A stretch of 64,000 nt of DNA from a bacterium. GTDB taxonomy: Bacteria; Orphanbacterota; Orphanbacteria; Orphanbacterales; Orphanbacteraceae. Every line of letters begins with the position of its first letter. Position 1 is the stretch's first letter. The translations under genes and the position numbers were made by a program. The stretch is from contig JALGYY010000017.1 of the NCBI GenBank assembly GCA_025782575.1, positions 926,232 through 990,231 of the forward strand, given 5' to 3'. The notes below the pieces were generated by a model, which searched no databases, was not told the origin of the DNA, and worked only from the letters and a program-made list of their open reading frames with translations. Shown one piece after another: positions 35,493 through 44,748 of this stretch.

Positions 35493-36002
35493 ATGAACAA
35501 AGCAGCGATCGCATTGTCCATACTCGCGCTCATCCTGAGCACGATCGCCATCCTCCAGATGGTCGGTCTTCGTGAGATCGAGATGGCCACGTCGTCGGCC
35601 GAGGATATGTTCCGTCCCGCCCGGAAAGCAGAAGAACGCCTCACCGTTCAAATGGAAAGGCTCCATCATTTTGCCGACAAACTCTATCTCTCGACTTACT
35701 GGGAGAACACCGACCTCGCCACATTCTACGTCAATAAAATCGAAGGGATAATCGAGGATATTTCATTCGGACAATACGAGCAGAACGGCCTGGAGATCGG
35801 TGCGCTGGCCCGGGACATGTTACGGGGACCGCTTGACGGCATGGCAGCATCAATTCAGACCGAAGAACAGGAGGCGATGGAGAGTGCGTGGTACGAGCTC
35901 GCTGCAGCCTGCAACGATTGCCACGCAGTAGCGGAACGGGAGTATATTCAGATCGAAGCACCCGACAAAGGGATGTACACCAGTCAGCGGTTCATGAAGT
36001 AG
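35493..36002 (+). CDS. Membrane-anchored helical protein with single c-type haem site
   Basis: 169 residues from ATG 35493 behind AGGAGG. An N-terminal hydrophobic helix (AIALSILALILSTIAILQMV) anchors it. The rest is a predicted helical bundle, with a CxxCH haem-binding motif near the end (AACNDCHAVAERE, C140, C143, H144). A C-terminal CxxCH on a helical bundle recalls class II cytochromes (cytochrome c'-like), though the family is not certain. It is probably exposed to the periplasm, as an electron carrier or gas/redox sensor. It ends 9 bases from the convergent membrane-protein gene. Confidence 0.7.
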   Translation: MNKAAIALSILALILSTIAILQMVGLREIEMATSSAEDMFRPARKAEERLTVQMERLHHFADKLYLSTYWENTDLATFYVNKIEGIIEDISFGQYEQNGLEIGALARDMLRGPLDGMAASIQTEEQEAMESAWYELAAACNDCHAVAEREYIQIEAPDKGMYTSQRFMK

Positions 36003-36011
36003 GATCGCAAG

Positions 36012-36830
36012 CTAGACCTCTACGCCCACCACACCCTTGATCGCAAACCCGAACAGTACGGAAACCACGAAGAAGACGAGCAGCCAGTGCAGGCTGTAGC
36101 CCCATGCTTTTGTGTCGCGATCAGGGTACTGGAATGAGATCGCCTGGAATGCCGAGCCCTTGGGGATGGGTTTCTCGGCGGGCGCCAACCAGACGGCCAG
36201 GATCCCCGCCTGATCTCGTCCTTCGGCAATTTTCGTAATCTTGTCGCCCACGACGATTCGCTTGGTCACGGTCTCGCCGGCCACGGTGATCTGGAGATCG
36301 TACTCCCCCTCGTTTTCGGCGCGCAGTCGCCAGTCCACTTCATGTTCCCTCGGAATCCGAACCGGTAGGGCACTGATCGCGATGCCGGCCGGCACTTCGA
36401 GAGTCACATCACCCGGGTCAACGCTCTCACTGACCATGACTTTGAGAAGCGTCGATTCGCCTGGTAGAAGCGGCCGACGCTCATAGCGAACATCCAACTG
36501 AACAAGAATCGCCACCACAGGGAGCAGAACTACGATCAGAGGCGGAACGGCAAGCGACAGATACTTCATGTTGGCCAGAAACGCCTTTCGCTGCGCAGCC
36601 ATCTGGAGTCCCATGTCTTCCTGGAAGATTCGAATCTCGTAGATATAGGCGCTGATTTTAGACTTCGCAGCAGCAATCGCTTTCTGGTTGGACGTGAATT
36701 TCCAGACAACGAGCATGACGGCGCCGGTAAGAATCGATACGACAGATAGCCCGACGAACGGATGCATACCGCCGAAAAGGCCGATCAAGCCGTCGAAGAA
36801 AGCGGTCACCGCTTTGACGATAGGCCACAT
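36012..36830 (-). CDS. Membrane protein resembling the Oxa1/YidC/EMC3 (DUF106) insertase superfamily
   Basis: 272 residues. Hydrophobic segments lie at ~22-45, ~90-112 and ~245-268. Between the first two is a charged helical stretch (FTSNQKAIAAAKSKISAYIY, then EIRIFQEDMGLQMAAQRKAF and NMKYL) that resembles the cytoplasmic coiled coil plus second helix of DUF106/EMC3 proteins, which insert membrane proteins. A beta-rich extracytoplasmic domain (~115-225, VDPGDVTLEVPAGIAISALP) follows. The similarity is recognised by pattern only. It is the last gene of the Sat/CysC/AP operon, 34 bases after the second RHH gene, and so may serve the membrane-bound AP proteins encoded there. Confidence 0.5.
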   Translation of the reverse strand: MWPIVKAVTAFFDGLIGLFGGMHPFVGLSVVSILTGAVMLVVWKFTSNQKAIAAAKSKISAYIYEIRIFQEDMGLQMAAQRKAFLANMKYLSLAVPPLIVVLLPVVAILVQLDVRYERRPLLPGESTLLKVMVSESVDPGDVTLEVPAGIAISALPVRIPREHEVDWRLRAENEGEYDLQITVAGETVTKRIVVGDKITKIAEGRDQAGILAVWLAPAEKPIPKGSAFQAISFQYPDRDTKAWGYSLHWLLVFFVVSVLFGFAIKGVVGVEV

Positions 36831-36864
36831 GGAGATTCAATTCCTTCCAATGGCTGGAGGGGAG

Positions 36865-37059
36865 CTACGAGATATAGCCGAGACCCTGCAGTTTCTTTTT
36901 GATTTCCTCTTCCGACGCCCCTTCTTCCACCGAGCTCAGCTCTTTCTCGAGGGCATGAACGACAAACTCATCGACCGAAGAATATCCGGCGATTTCCGCG
37001 TACTTCTTTACTCGGACGAACAGGTCCTTTGTCAGTTTGACTTTTGGTCCACCAAACAT
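36865..37059 (-). CDS. Small ribbon-helix-helix (CopG/Arc-like) protein with LGY tail, copy B
   Basis: 64 residues, ATG 37059 behind GGAG. Residues ~5-40 (PKVKLTKDLFVRVKKYAEIA, then GYSSVDEFVVHALEKEL) fit a ribbon-helix-helix DNA-binding domain: a short strand with alternating residues and two helices. The second half is an acidic linker and a helix ending in KKKLQGLGYIS. A paralogue of the same plan lies at 45933-46157 at the other end of the operon. RHH proteins bind DNA as dimers, usually repressing their own operon. No toxin gene is adjacent. Confidence 0.7.
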   Translation of the reverse strand: MFGGPKVKLTKDLFVRVKKYAEIAGYSSVDEFVVHALEKELSSVEEGASEEEIKKKLQGLGYIS

Positions 37060-37081
37060 GATGTCTCCTTCCTGCGGTGAT

Positions 37082-39130
37082 CTAAAAAACGGAAGCGCCG
37101 ATCATGTCAGGCCCCTTCTCGATTCCGAAGAACTCGAGAATGGTCGCTGTCAGATCGTACAGCCTGGGATTCGGATTAGTTATCTCCCGGTTTACGATCA
37201 GAATTCCGGGTACGAGATCTTCGGCGATACAGTGATCACCGCTCCACTTGCCGGTATTGTCCCCGAACCACTCTATCGGGAATTCGCCGAGGGCCGATTC
37301 ATTCGATCCTCGATAGGTAAGCGCGTACCCGACATTCATGTCAGGAGCGTATTTTGCGAAGGCACCGGAATAGACATCGTCACTCTTATAGACTTCTTTG
37401 ATAGCGTACATACCGGTCACCGGATCTTCGATTCCCTTCAACTTCTGCACGAGTTCCTCGATCAACTCATCACGCTCCGCGCCAGGCGCCACTGTCCCGA
37501 ACTTCTCGCGCCCCCTCACGTTGATGTAAAGGCCGTTAATCCCGAGCGCGTAGGCCCGTGTGTTCTTCCAGTCCACATTCATGAAGAAGTCAGACGTTTC
37601 GCGCGCCGCCTGGGAAGGATCCTTGAGCGTCAGATAGCCATTATCGGCAAGCCAGGAATTCAGATGCATTTCCCGATACCACGGCGCGAATCCATGATCC
37701 GACATGACGACGATCGTCGCATCCCCTTCCAGTTCATCGAGGGCCACCCCGACCGCCTCATCGAGCCGCTTGAATATGTTGACCACCACGTCGGAGTGCT
37801 TGAGCGATTCTTCATCAGCCGCCGGATGGTTCGGATCGAACGCCCGCCACATCATGTGAGTCTGCTGGTCGAGACTGGAAAAATAGAAGAACAGGAAACC
37901 CCACTCTTCCTGTGCGAAATCCCTGATCATCGCTTCGAAGAGCATCATACGCTCATCGAGCACCATCCCCGCCTGGTGGATGTACTCGGAGTCATCGAAG
38001 ATGCCCCCTTCGAGAGCCTTGGAATCTTCGGGCATGCCCTGCGTGTAAAAACGGCCCAGTCGATCAGAGAGTTCGACCGACCAATTGTCGGGGGTCGAAA
38101 CAGGCTGCGCCGGATTGGCGGGATCGATCTGCACGGGCGTTACGTAGAGGCCGAACTGGGGGGAGACCGACCGGAGGTAGAGCCGGGCGATCCCGTTGAT
38201 CGCGAGCCCCATGGGAGCTGCGACCGGCTTCACCTTTGCGCCGAATCCTTCCTCGCCCAGCATGTAGTACTCCACCGGAACCCAGTCGCTCCATTCACCT
38301 TCGGCGAGTAGAACTTCCTCTCCGTCGCCGAGAACGATCTTTGCGGTCTTGTTCTCTTCATCTCGGTAGATGCGAATGGGGCACTCCGCCTTCTTCCCCT
38401 TCTGACTGAACGGATTCCCCGGCCCGGGGATTCCCCCTTTCGCCACACCACGATCGAAATAGATATCGATCACCTCGCCGCCGGAAATGTCGTCGGCATC
38501 CTCAGGAGGGTGTGTGGTGAAATAGGTAAACGTTCCGGGCGTCCCCTGCATATCAGGCGTACCCATCCCGGACAGCGATCTTGCTTCGCTTTCGGTCGGA
38601 GGATAATTCGCGGGGATCTTGAAGATCGTTGTCGGCACCCCGCCTTCGTCCAGATACTCCCAGAACGCTTTCCCCTCACGAAGATTAATGACTTCGCCGC
38701 CGCCGAGAGGGAGCTGCCAGTCCCCCCACAGCTTGATTGATTTATCCGAACCTACCGCCTCTGACGTGGACAGGTAGGGTAGATAGGTCTCCGGATCGCG
38801 ATGGATGAAATCGAAAATATTATGGCCACCCGGATTCTGGCCGGTAATAAAGTTCGACCACGCGACCGGGCTCTGGGGCGGAATGCTCGTGCCGAGAGTG
38901 GTGAACTCCCCGCTTGCGATGAGCCGCCGGAAGTTCGGCATATAGCCGGCGTCCAGATGTTCCCGAAGTTGCTTGGGATCCATGCCGTCCAGGCCGATCA
39001 CCACCATCTTCTTTTTCTCGGGAGCCGCCTCGCCCGGACTCGTGAGCATGGCGATCGCCAGGCCTCCCGTCAGAAGCGTTGCGATACCTGCGGGCTTCCA
39101 CCAGGACTTCACTATCTTGAGACTAACCAT
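37082..39130 (-). CDS. Exported AP-superfamily phosphodiesterase/sulfatase-like protein
   Basis: 682 residues. A single hydrophobic leader (IATLLTGGLAIAMLTSPGEAA) is followed by the AP domain: VVIGLDGMDPKQL, nucleophile region QSPVAWSNFITG (Ser rather than Thr), SSLDQQTHMMW, MSDHGFAPWY and WSGDHCIAEDLVPGI. All metal ligands look intact. The long central insert (~170-330) differs from the small members. The ATG at 39130 overlaps the upstream stop by 8 bases, so it is coupled to the related gene upstream. It belongs to the Sat/CysC operon. Extracytoplasmic, perhaps releasing phosphate, sulfate or a nucleotide from an envelope ester; the substrate is unknown. Confidence 0.83.
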   Translation of the reverse strand: MVSLKIVKSWWKPAGIATLLTGGLAIAMLTSPGEAAPEKKKMVVIGLDGMDPKQLREHLDAGYMPNFRRLIASGEFTTLGTSIPPQSPVAWSNFITGQNPGGHNIFDFIHRDPETYLPYLSTSEAVGSDKSIKLWGDWQLPLGGGEVINLREGKAFWEYLDEGGVPTTIFKIPANYPPTESEARSLSGMGTPDMQGTPGTFTYFTTHPPEDADDISGGEVIDIYFDRGVAKGGIPGPGNPFSQKGKKAECPIRIYRDEENKTAKIVLGDGEEVLLAEGEWSDWVPVEYYMLGEEGFGAKVKPVAAPMGLAINGIARLYLRSVSPQFGLYVTPVQIDPANPAQPVSTPDNWSVELSDRLGRFYTQGMPEDSKALEGGIFDDSEYIHQAGMVLDERMMLFEAMIRDFAQEEWGFLFFYFSSLDQQTHMMWRAFDPNHPAADEESLKHSDVVVNIFKRLDEAVGVALDELEGDATIVVMSDHGFAPWYREMHLNSWLADNGYLTLKDPSQAARETSDFFMNVDWKNTRAYALGINGLYINVRGREKFGTVAPGAERDELIEELVQKLKGIEDPVTGMYAIKEVYKSDDVYSGAFAKYAPDMNVGYALTYRGSNESALGEFPIEWFGDNTGKWSGDHCIAEDLVPGILIVNREITNPNPRLYDLTATILEFFGIEKGPDMIGASVF

Positions 39131-41336
39131 TCGCTATCTTCTCCTGAGGGGTGGGCTCGCGACGCTCTTCAGTCTGATCCGGCCGGAAGAATGACCGGCC
39201 CTGCATATGTCTCGGCGCGGCAATACCGAAGAGATCGAGCACCGACGCGGACATGTCAATAATGCACGGATTCTCACGGACGAGCCTCTTGCTCGAGAAG
39301 AGAATGCCGGGTACGAGCCGCCAATCCGTGCAATGGTCACCGCTCCACGCCTTCGGATTATCGTGGATCACCCGGCCGTCCGCTTTCCCGACCGCGGCGG
39401 CCCATGACTGCCTGTAGTTGTGATTGAAGCCGGGCAGCAGATCGGGACCATTCCCGACATATGGCCCGTCGTAGAGCTCGTTCGTAATAAAGACTTCCGT
39501 GATCGCCACATCATTGTTCCGCTCGGAATCGCGAAGCCCGGACAGCTTCTCTTTGATCTCCCGGCGTAATGCCTGAGCTTCTTCACCCGGTTCGACGATC
39601 CCCTGCCCTTCACGACCCTTGATATTCAGATAGATTCCGGTGAGACCGAAACTGTAGGCCTTTGTCTTCGACCAGTCGACGCCGCGAAACCAGTCGGAGC
39701 AATCTGTGCCGCCATCCTTCATATACATGTAGCCATTCTCGACGAGCCACGAATTCAGATTGAATCCCCGTGCGAACTGAGTGAATCCATGATCGGACAT
39801 CACCATCAGGACCGTCTTCTTGTCCTTCTCCGTGATTCTCATGATCCGCCCGAGCATCTCATCCATGCGCTCATAGAGATTGTCGATCGCTCCCTTGTGG
39901 ACTTCTGTATCCTGGCCTTGATTGGCGGGATGATCGTCGAGCTTGTATCGATGAAACATGTGCTGAATCCGGTCGGTTCCGTCGAACACGCAGACCAGCA
40001 GTCCTTTCCTGCATTGACTGAGAGCGTTGAAGAACATCTTCTCCCGCTCCTCATGCGTGAGCCAGGCCTGTTCCAGAAACGCCTGCTCATCGATCACCCG
40101 CTCATTCAGCCCCCAGGTATCCTCGCAGAACCCGAGTGTGGCGTAGCTTCCCTGCAGCTTCGAAAGATAAGTGGAATAATAGGCCGGATGGGAAATCGGC
40201 ATGGCCGGCTTCTCCGGGTCGATCTGCACCGGCGAAACATAAAGTTTAAAGTGAGGCGTCATCTCCATGACATAGAAGCGAACAAGTCCCCAGACTTTGA
40301 TTCCCAGCCCCGGCTTGAACGCCGTGCGGATCCAGGGGGAATACTCTTTAGGCTTCAGCGTGAATTTCTCACCATTAAACTCGAAGTGGGCAACCCCTTT
40401 GGCTTCATCAATCTTGATCTTGAACGGCTCTCGGAGCTCCTCGTTATCTTTCGACATCGAATTTTCGGGCCCGGGAACGTAGGCTTCGACTATGTCATTG
40501 ACCTTCTTGATACGGTATCGAACACCGCCGGTCGCTTCACCCAGTTCACTTTCATCGTCCGTATAATAGGTAAACGTCCCCTGGGATCCCTTGAGATCGG
40601 GAACGCACATCGCCGAGAGAAGAACCCCTTTGTGTTTTTCCGGCGGGAAAGTAATCGGCACTCGCAGTACATGCGAAAAAATGCCGTAATCGCCGAGAAT
40701 CCTCCAGAACGGCACCGACTTCCGGAGCATGCGGATCACCGGCTTGCCTAGAGGGATCTTGTATTTGCCGAGATTCAGCGTTCGGGAGACATTCCCGATA
40801 AAGACCGATGCGAGATCGGGCAGATAGGTTTTGGGATCGCGATTCAGGAAATCGAACTGGTTGTGCCTCGAGGGATCGACACCCGTAGCGAATGACGACC
40901 AGGCGACCGGGGACATGGCGGGCATCACGGTTTCGAGCTGCTGGAAATCGCCGCTCTCCGCGAGCTCCTCGAAGTTGGGCATTTTCCCTTCGTCCATGTA
41001 CTTCCGGCAATAGTTGGGATCGAGTCCGTCGAGTCCGACAATCACCACGCGTTCGGTGTCCGTTTTGGGCGCTCGTTTCTTGAAGATCAACTTCCAGAGG
41101 AAGCGGATCGGCCAGAGCAGGATCGAAGCCATCGCCAGTACGAACGTGACGAAGAAGACTGCGAATGAAGAGAGAAATGCAAAGCCCGCACCCGGCCCGA
41201 TGTACGCGTCTACCGGTGCCGGCGTGGCGGCGAAAAGTGCCACCAGCGCTACGAGAAAAAAGAGGCCCCGCGGAGCCGGAACAGAACCGGGCGCGATCTG
41301 TCCGCCCCATCCGCCCGTTCCTTTCAGTCTAGCCAC
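39123..41336 (-). CDS. Membrane-anchored AP-superfamily phosphodiesterase/sulfatase-like protein
   Basis: About 737 residues. The start is uncertain: a GTG at 41336 overlaps the upstream stop region, and a TTG at 41369 is also in frame. Two hydrophobic stretches (residues ~25-45 and ~50-80) are followed by the AP domain: VVIVGLDGLDPNY, MSPVAWSSFATG (Ser), FDGTDRIQHMFHRY, MSDHGFTQFARGF and WSGDHCTDWRLVPGI. It is closely similar to the product of the next gene, including the Ser active site and SGDHC motif, so the two are tandem paralogues that form a subgroup distinct from the Thr-type members. Part of the Sat/CysC operon. Confidence 0.83.
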   Translation of the reverse strand: MARLKGTGGWGGQIAPGSVPAPRGLFFLVALVALFAATPAPVDAYIGPGAGFAFLSSFAVFFVTFVLAMASILLWPIRFLWKLIFKKRAPKTDTERVVIVGLDGLDPNYCRKYMDEGKMPNFEELAESGDFQQLETVMPAMSPVAWSSFATGVDPSRHNQFDFLNRDPKTYLPDLASVFIGNVSRTLNLGKYKIPLGKPVIRMLRKSVPFWRILGDYGIFSHVLRVPITFPPEKHKGVLLSAMCVPDLKGSQGTFTYYTDDESELGEATGGVRYRIKKVNDIVEAYVPGPENSMSKDNEELREPFKIKIDEAKGVAHFEFNGEKFTLKPKEYSPWIRTAFKPGLGIKVWGLVRFYVMEMTPHFKLYVSPVQIDPEKPAMPISHPAYYSTYLSKLQGSYATLGFCEDTWGLNERVIDEQAFLEQAWLTHEEREKMFFNALSQCRKGLLVCVFDGTDRIQHMFHRYKLDDHPANQGQDTEVHKGAIDNLYERMDEMLGRIMRITEKDKKTVLMVMSDHGFTQFARGFNLNSWLVENGYMYMKDGGTDCSDWFRGVDWSKTKAYSFGLTGIYLNIKGREGQGIVEPGEEAQALRREIKEKLSGLRDSERNNDVAITEVFITNELYDGPYVGNGPDLLPGFNHNYRQSWAAAVGKADGRVIHDNPKAWSGDHCTDWRLVPGILFSSKRLVRENPCIIDMSASVLDLFGIAAPRHMQGRSFFRPDQTEERREPTPQEKIANG

Positions 41337-42660
41337 CGTTCGAATCCCCCTTGGTGAGCCTGTTCTCAATCACAGACGCAATCCCAGTAATATCAAAGGC
41401 CTCCGGCATTTTGTCCGGGCTCCATAGAAATGCGTCGTCCCAATTGTGCATCCCAGTGAAATGGCTCCTACCGAACGGATCGCCCGATCGATGCCACCCC
41501 TTTACATCATAGCCGTCATTTGCCACAAGGACCAGATCCGGACCACGGTGTTTCTCGGGGCCCGAGTAAAGATCAGCCCCCAGATGTCCCGCCTGAAAGA
41601 CCTTCTCCCCCTGATATTCGACAGCAAGCGCCTTTTCTCTAAGCTCCTCACAAAGGGGTCGGACCTCGTCGCTACGCACCCCACCCCGCGGGAATCGATC
41701 AGCCGTGTGAATGTAGATGCGAGTCGGATCGAGTGCGAGCGCCAGCGCCCCGGGCGCAATCTCTTCGAACCCGGTTGCATTGTCCGACCGGTAGGCGAGG
41801 TACCCCTCGTTTTCGAGCCAGGCGTTCAGGTAGAACTCCTCTTTGATCTCGGTGAAACCATGATCGGAGAGCGCGAAAAACCCGGCGCCGCTTTCATCAC
41901 CCGTCTTCTCGATATACCGGTCGAAGGCCCGCCCGAGAAACGCGTCGACATCGTGATAATAGTCCAGGAAGCGTTGATGATTCCCATGGGATTCGTCGAA
42001 CGCCCCATCCATCTGAAAGTGCATCAGCCGATCGGTTCCGGTGACGACGATCTCGAAGAGATCCCACTCTTTCTCCCAGAAGTAATCGAACGCCCGCTCC
42101 CGTCCTTCGAGCGTGGAACGCAACTGCTTGAAGAGAAAATCGGCGTCTTGCCCCCCCTTTCGGGAGTCCACGTCGATCTCGTAATCCATCTCGATCAATT
42201 TGTCATAGAGTGTAATCGGATGAACCGCTCGCTTCATGTCGATCGCGACGAAACCGGAGACGAGCATCCCCGGGATCGGCCTCGCCGGATAGGTAGACGG
42301 CTGATTGATTACAATCGAGCGCTTCCCCTTTTCGCCGAGCCTGTCCCAGAACGTCGATGCTTTCAGTTCGGGAAAAGAGGGAAAGCGGATATCGTAGCTT
42401 CGGGGTTTGAAGTCGGTGAATCCATAGACACCGTGGACGCCGGGGCCGGCGCCTGTCATGAAGCTCGTCCAGCTCACAGAAGAGACTTCCGGCAGGGTGA
42501 CTTTCATTCGATGCAGCGTGCCACGCTCGAAAATTTCCACCGCCCGAGGCATGACCCCCTCGTCCATGAACCGGCGGAGCAATTTATGCGGAACGCCATC
42601 GACGCCGAAGACACATGCCTTCGGCGCCGACTTCCCGCGCTTCAAAAACTTGAAAGCCAA
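41329..42660 (-). CDS. Cytoplasmic AP-superfamily phosphodiesterase-like enzyme
   Basis: 443 residues with no signal peptide or membrane helix (starts MAFKFLKRGKSAPKACVFGV). AP motifs are complete: VFGVDGVPHKLL, VSSVSWTSFMTG (Thr nucleophile), VTGTDRLMHF, LSDHGFTEI, and HFTGMHNWDDAFLWSPDK. Archaeal and bacterial relatives are annotated as nucleotide pyrophosphatase/phosphodiesterases. It is encoded 19 bases downstream of APS kinase. A cytoplasmic enzyme of this kind next to a PAPS-forming pathway could act on APS, PAPS or PAP, or on an ester made with them; this is inference. It lacks the LGY tail. Confidence 0.82.
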   Translation of the reverse strand: MAFKFLKRGKSAPKACVFGVDGVPHKLLRRFMDEGVMPRAVEIFERGTLHRMKVTLPEVSSVSWTSFMTGAGPGVHGVYGFTDFKPRSYDIRFPSFPELKASTFWDRLGEKGKRSIVINQPSTYPARPIPGMLVSGFVAIDMKRAVHPITLYDKLIEMDYEIDVDSRKGGQDADFLFKQLRSTLEGRERAFDYFWEKEWDLFEIVVTGTDRLMHFQMDGAFDESHGNHQRFLDYYHDVDAFLGRAFDRYIEKTGDESGAGFFALSDHGFTEIKEEFYLNAWLENEGYLAYRSDNATGFEEIAPGALALALDPTRIYIHTADRFPRGGVRSDEVRPLCEELREKALAVEYQGEKVFQAGHLGADLYSGPEKHRGPDLVLVANDGYDVKGWHRSGDPFGRSHFTGMHNWDDAFLWSPDKMPEAFDITGIASVIENRLTKGDSNGG

Positions 42661-42679
42661 ATGAGGCTCCTAGTGGTTC

Positions 42680-43282
42680 CTAAAGATAGCCGAGGTCTTT
42701 GAGCCGCTGCTTGATCTTCTCCTCTTCCTCATCAGAGAAATCCTGCGAAGCGTCGGCACCGGGCACGAGTCCCATCAGTTCGAGAGTCCGAATGATTTTC
42801 TGGACACTCTCTTCCTCGCTCTCCTTGTCGGTTTCGACAAGAATCTCAGGATTCAAAGGCTCCTCGTACGGATCGTCCACGCCGGTAAAGCCCTTGATCT
42901 CTCCCGCGAGCGCCTTGGCGTAGAGCCCCTTTACGTCACGGTCGGTAAGAACTTCCAGAGGACACTTGCAGTAGACCTCTACAAAATTGTCGATCTTGTC
43001 GCGGTTCATATCGCGGATCTCACGATACGGGCTGATGGCCGAAGCGATCGACGCAACGCCGTTTCGGCTGAGGAGCTGGCAGACAAAACCGATCCGCTTG
43101 ATGTTCTCGTCACGATCTTCTTTCGAGAAGCCGAGCCCCTTCGACAGATTCGTGCGAATCACATCGCCGTCGAGAACCTCAACTTTGAGACCCCGCTCAC
43201 GCATGATGTCTTCCACCTGGCGGGCCAGGGTCGTCTTGCCGGAACCGGAAAGTCCGGTGAACCAGAGAGTAAAGCCTTTCAT
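42680..43282 (-). CDS. cysC: Adenylylsulfate (APS) kinase with LGY C-terminal tail
   Basis: 200 residues. P-loop GLSGSGKTT at residues 10-18, followed by the APS-kinase signatures [29 protein letters not shown] and [20 protein letters not shown]. It phosphorylates APS to PAPS with ATP in the cytoplasm. The normal enzyme ends near residue 175. Here about 25 residues are added: an acidic stretch ([12 protein letters not shown]) and a helix ending [12 protein letters not shown], matching tails of the RHH and AP proteins nearby. It is flanked on both sides by cytoplasmic AP-superfamily genes, with Sat one gene upstream. Confidence 0.96.
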   Translation of the reverse strand: MKGFTLWFTGLSGSGKTTLARQVEDIMRERGLKVEVLDGDVIRTNLSKGLGFSKEDRDENIKRIGFVCQLLSRNGVASIASAISPYREIRDMNRDKIDNFVEVYCKCPLEVLTDRDVKGLYAKALAGEIKGFTGVDDPYEEPLNPEILVETDKESEEESVQKIIRTLELMGLVPGADASQDFSDEEEEKIKQRLKDLGYL

Positions 43283-43354
43283 TTCCTTCGTATCCTCCTG
43301 CGAGCCGCCTCCCGGGCGCTCTCGTCGTTGCTACGCTCGTTTCGCCGTGCCGCC

Positions 43355-44734
43355 TTAGAAGAGAGGCTCGCCGATCATCTGCTTCGGCTGATCGATATCG
43401 AAGTACTTCATGATTGTCGGAGCGATGTCATAAATCGAATAGGGGTCTTTGGCATTCGGAACGATTTTCGCCGGATGATCCCAGATGAATATGCCTTCCC
43501 AGTCGTGGTTCGTATCGTCGTGCTCCCCTTCGGTATCTTCGAGATGGAGTTCGCCTGAGCCGACCCGGCCTGCGGCGCGCCAACCAAGATTGCCGAAAAA
43601 GACGAGGAGGTCCGGCGCCACACCGGTCACTTCGGTGAACGTCTCCTCGGGATAGAGCACCTTCGTACCGATCGAATTTCCCGAAGGGCCGGCCACAGCT
43701 TCGAGCTTCTCTTTCAGCTCCCGCCGGAACCCGTCGGCCTCCCCTTCCGGGATCGTCCCCTTCGTCTCCCGGCCTTCGATATTCAGAAAGACGCGGCCAT
43801 AGTTCCCGCCGGTAGCCCACGCTTTCGTCTTCTTCCAGTCGATCATGTCGTGCGTGAGCGGCCCCGGCTCCTCCGGCTTCTTCTTCAGCTTGAGGAGCTT
43901 CTCCTGAATGAGCCACTCGTTCACGCATACCGACCCTTCGAGCCGCCGTGCGCCGTAGGCGGACGTGATCATGACCGATGTATCCTGCGGGAGGGAATCG
44001 AGCAGATTGCCGAGTTCCTCATCAAGAAACACATAGTAGTCATGGAGCGCCTCGGCGTGCCGGCTGTCAGGCACGAACTTGGGATGTTCCGGATCCATGA
44101 AGCGCCAGAACGCCCGCTGCATCCGGTCGGTGCCTACTTCCCCCAGCATCATGAAGTCGAACTCCTTCTGCTGGGCGTAGTATCGAAACGCCTCGAAACG
44201 GCGGCGCGTCATGTCCTTGATCTGCTCGATCAGCCAGTCTCTGGCGTCGGTGCGATAATCTTTCGTGTCGATGACGTAGTCGCCGCGCGCCACATTGTCC
44301 ACTTCACCCGCCGCTTCACGCGGGTGGGTCCATTGCACCGACTTGTTGGGCGTCAATATGCCGGAGACAAGAACACCCTTCATCGGCTTAGGAGGCCAGG
44401 TCTGCGGAACACCCATCACGAGCGAGTTCAGACGGAGCCGGGAGAGGTGGTTCCATATCGTTTTGCCGCGCACGTCCGTCGAATCGAGGGCCGTCATGGA
44501 ATCGTATTCTCTGCTCCCATGCCCATCGAACTCATAGAGGCCGAGCTGCCCCGGATCCTGGCCGGTCACCATCGACGTCCACGCGGGAATCGTCACAGGC
44601 GGAGTGGTCGATTGGAGCCTGCGATGAAGCCCATCGTCCATCACCGACTTGATGTTCGGCAAATCGTCTATCCATCGCTGGAAAACGAGTTCGGGGGGTG
44701 CGCCATCGAGTCCGATTAAAGCGAGACGACTCAT
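43355..44734 (-). CDS. Divergent cytoplasmic AP-superfamily protein, probable altered or lost metal site
   Basis: 459 residues, no signal peptide (starts MSRLALIGLDGAPPEL). The fold is clear: IGLDGAPPELV, VTIPAWTSMVTG (Thr), MLGEVGTDRMQRAFWRF, NEWLIQEKLLKLKK. However the usual SDHGF metal motif reads TSAYGARRLEG (Asp to Ala, His to Tyr), and the His after GTDxxQ is replaced (GTDRMQRAFW). Two of the normal metal sites therefore lack ligands, so it may be inactive and regulatory, or use a different centre. The C-terminal NHDWEGIFIW His is kept. It lies between sat and cysC, which argues for a role tied to PAPS formation. It lacks the LGY tail. Confidence 0.8.
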   Translation of the reverse strand: MSRLALIGLDGAPPELVFQRWIDDLPNIKSVMDDGLHRRLQSTTPPVTIPAWTSMVTGQDPGQLGLYEFDGHGSREYDSMTALDSTDVRGKTIWNHLSRLRLNSLVMGVPQTWPPKPMKGVLVSGILTPNKSVQWTHPREAAGEVDNVARGDYVIDTKDYRTDARDWLIEQIKDMTRRRFEAFRYYAQQKEFDFMMLGEVGTDRMQRAFWRFMDPEHPKFVPDSRHAEALHDYYVFLDEELGNLLDSLPQDTSVMITSAYGARRLEGSVCVNEWLIQEKLLKLKKKPEEPGPLTHDMIDWKKTKAWATGGNYGRVFLNIEGRETKGTIPEGEADGFRRELKEKLEAVAGPSGNSIGTKVLYPEETFTEVTGVAPDLLVFFGNLGWRAAGRVGSGELHLEDTEGEHDDTNHDWEGIFIWDHPAKIVPNAKDPYSIYDIAPTIMKYFDIDQPKQMIGEPLF

Positions 44735-44748
44735 TTGACCCTTCTCCT

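Noticed and set aside
36865-37059. RHH protein as the antitoxin of a toxin-antitoxin pair
   Set aside because: No small toxin-like gene adjoins either RHH gene; the neighbours are metabolic or membrane proteins.
37037-38311. Long open frame on the + strand (about 424 codons)
   Set aside because: It is antisense to the AP-superfamily gene at 37082-39130, has no recognisable motif, and its composition is that expected opposite a GC-rich coding frame.
41446-42702. Long open frame on the + strand (about 418 codons)
   Set aside because: Antisense shadow of the cytoplasmic AP-superfamily gene at 41329-42660, which has full family motifs.
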